A stretch of DNA of 64,000 nucleotides from NCBI GenBank assembly GCA_032207245.1, contig CM063503.1, forward strand, positions 100,952,193-101,016,192, written 5' to 3'. The notes beneath the pieces are model-generated. The model ran no database searches, was not told where the DNA came from, and saw nothing but the letters and a program-made list of their open reading frames with translations. Source of the DNA: Pardosa pseudoannulata (Eukaryota; Arthropoda; Arachnida; Araneae; Lycosidae). A program made the position numbers and the translations under genes. How positions within the stretch are numbered: position 1 is the first letter of the stretch; the number at the start of each line of letters is the position of its first letter. Below are positions 62,928 through 64,000 of the stretch, one piece after another.

Positions 62928-64000
62928 TTTGGCTAAGTCTGGCCGCTACACTGGACATGTATATTTATAACTACTATATAACATAACAGTCAGTGTTCGC
63001 CACAGCGGATATTAATTATCTCAAAAATGGAAAATGATATATATTTTGTGTATTTTATATAGATCCTAATGTCTATACAGCTATGGGAAAATAACAGAAA
63101 TTAAAAAATATTTGAAAAAACATCTTGTCAAATTAAGGGTTAAATCTTAGTAATCAAGCGTACCCAAAATTGTGCTACTATATCGGTACAGAAAATTTCA
63201 AACTTGCATGATTAAAGTAAAAGCACTATTACATGTCAACATATAGGTTGAAAGAGCAATAGTTTCCCTTTACAACTATTTCTTTTGATTCAGAAGTCGA
63301 CAATTTTTGGTGTAAAAGTGAAAAGTTTTCTATCGGTTTATTTTGGTTCAGATTAATTGTAATAAGGCCTTTAATCAATTGAAAAAAAGCACTAGAAATC
63401 CGTGTATTTTTCATTGGGAAAACGAACTGAATTAACTGAAGGTATTGCCTTTTTAATATAAATAGACTGGTATGCGAATCTTAACGCATTTTATTGAATA
63501 AATATTGCCAAACTGCAATGAAAAATGTAGTAAATAACAAATGCCTAAAAAAGTTCTGGTTCATAAAATTGTATTTCTTGAATGGAATTTCTCGAAATCT
63601 CATATTAATAAGTCTGAACTAGTACTAGTCTCTGAGAGTTTTCTTCATTATCTTGTGAGAGAAGGATATAATTGAAGATTTTATACCTAAATAAAATGCA
63701 GGATAAGATTACACACACATAAGATTTTATTTAATTTTTTTCAAACAATTTTCTTTCAATAATGTCAATTAGTTTATTCTTAATTAGTTTTGAGGTATAT
63801 TTTGTTTATAGTTTTGCTACATAATTGTAATTACACAGCTTCAATAAGATGTTTTCTTTCAAAACTACAGCAGTGAAGAAAATAATAATTTAACTAAAGA
63901 AATATTACAAGAGAAACTGAAATTCAAGAACTTATTTATTACCGAGTTTCTGTTTCAAAGCAAATAAACACGTTTGTTTTCGCCCATGAAAACAGTTTAT
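62928..64000. other. AT-rich sequence, no gene seen; possible outer transposon end at 63133-63143
   Basis: TTAAGGGTTAA at 63133-63143 is the mirror of TTAACCCTTAA at 62307-62317, so an older TTAA element could enclose the 606-bp piggyBac relic. The rest is AT-rich. The 61-codon minus frame at 63229-63414 has no recognisable motif. Confidence 0.4.

Overview
The window looks like non-coding DNA from an invertebrate animal, either an intergenic tract or a very large intron. By eye it is very AT-rich, roughly 70-75% (estimated, not computed). It carries (AT)n arrays of up to about 1.1 kb, tRNA-derived SINEs, decayed LINE reverse-transcriptase ends of a kind common in arthropods and other invertebrates, and TTAA-flanked piggyBac-type relics. 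It has no operons, ribosome-binding sites or closely packed reading frames, so it is not prokaryotic. I cannot name the species. The repeat content would suit an arthropod (an arachnid, for example) or a cephalopod. I found no intact protein-coding gene, rRNA, functional tRNA gene or CRISPR array. Most long open frames are either translated (AT)n, giving Tyr-Ile repeats, or chance frames in AT-rich DNA.

Layout. 1-8.9 kb: AT-rich sequence with a 291-bp tandem duplication, a 53-bp near-perfect palindrome and a 1.15-kb AT/GT/GA compound microsatellite. 8.9-11.2 kb: three tandem units of about 757 bp. 11.2-17.3 kb: mostly unique sequence. 17.3-18.05 kb: a LINE 3' end and a tRNA-derived SINE. 22.0-22.5 kb: another long (AT)n array. 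27.7-29.1 kb: a GC-richer cluster holding nested inverted repeats, a class II tRNA-like SINE and a possible piggyBac-type element. 30.2 and 34.2-34.8 kb: two more LINE relics. All three LINE relics lie on the minus strand.

36.7-54 kb holds further (AT)n arrays. It also has a 1.1-kb dispersed element ending in (GACA)n, a 120-bp TA-flanked hairpin MITE and a SINE with 15-bp target-site duplications. Four divergent members of one dispersed repeat family lie between 45.2 and 54.2 kb. 54-62.3 kb is largely featureless apart from a GC-elevated unique stretch near 55.2-56 kb.

The best-defined mobile relic is at 62.3-62.9 kb. It is a 606-bp piggyBac-type element with TTAA at both ends and matching terminal repeats. 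It has two subterminal hairpins and the frameshifted C-terminal cysteine-rich tail of its transposase. Nothing here forms a multi-gene system. The interest lies in the architecture and decay of the mobile elements.
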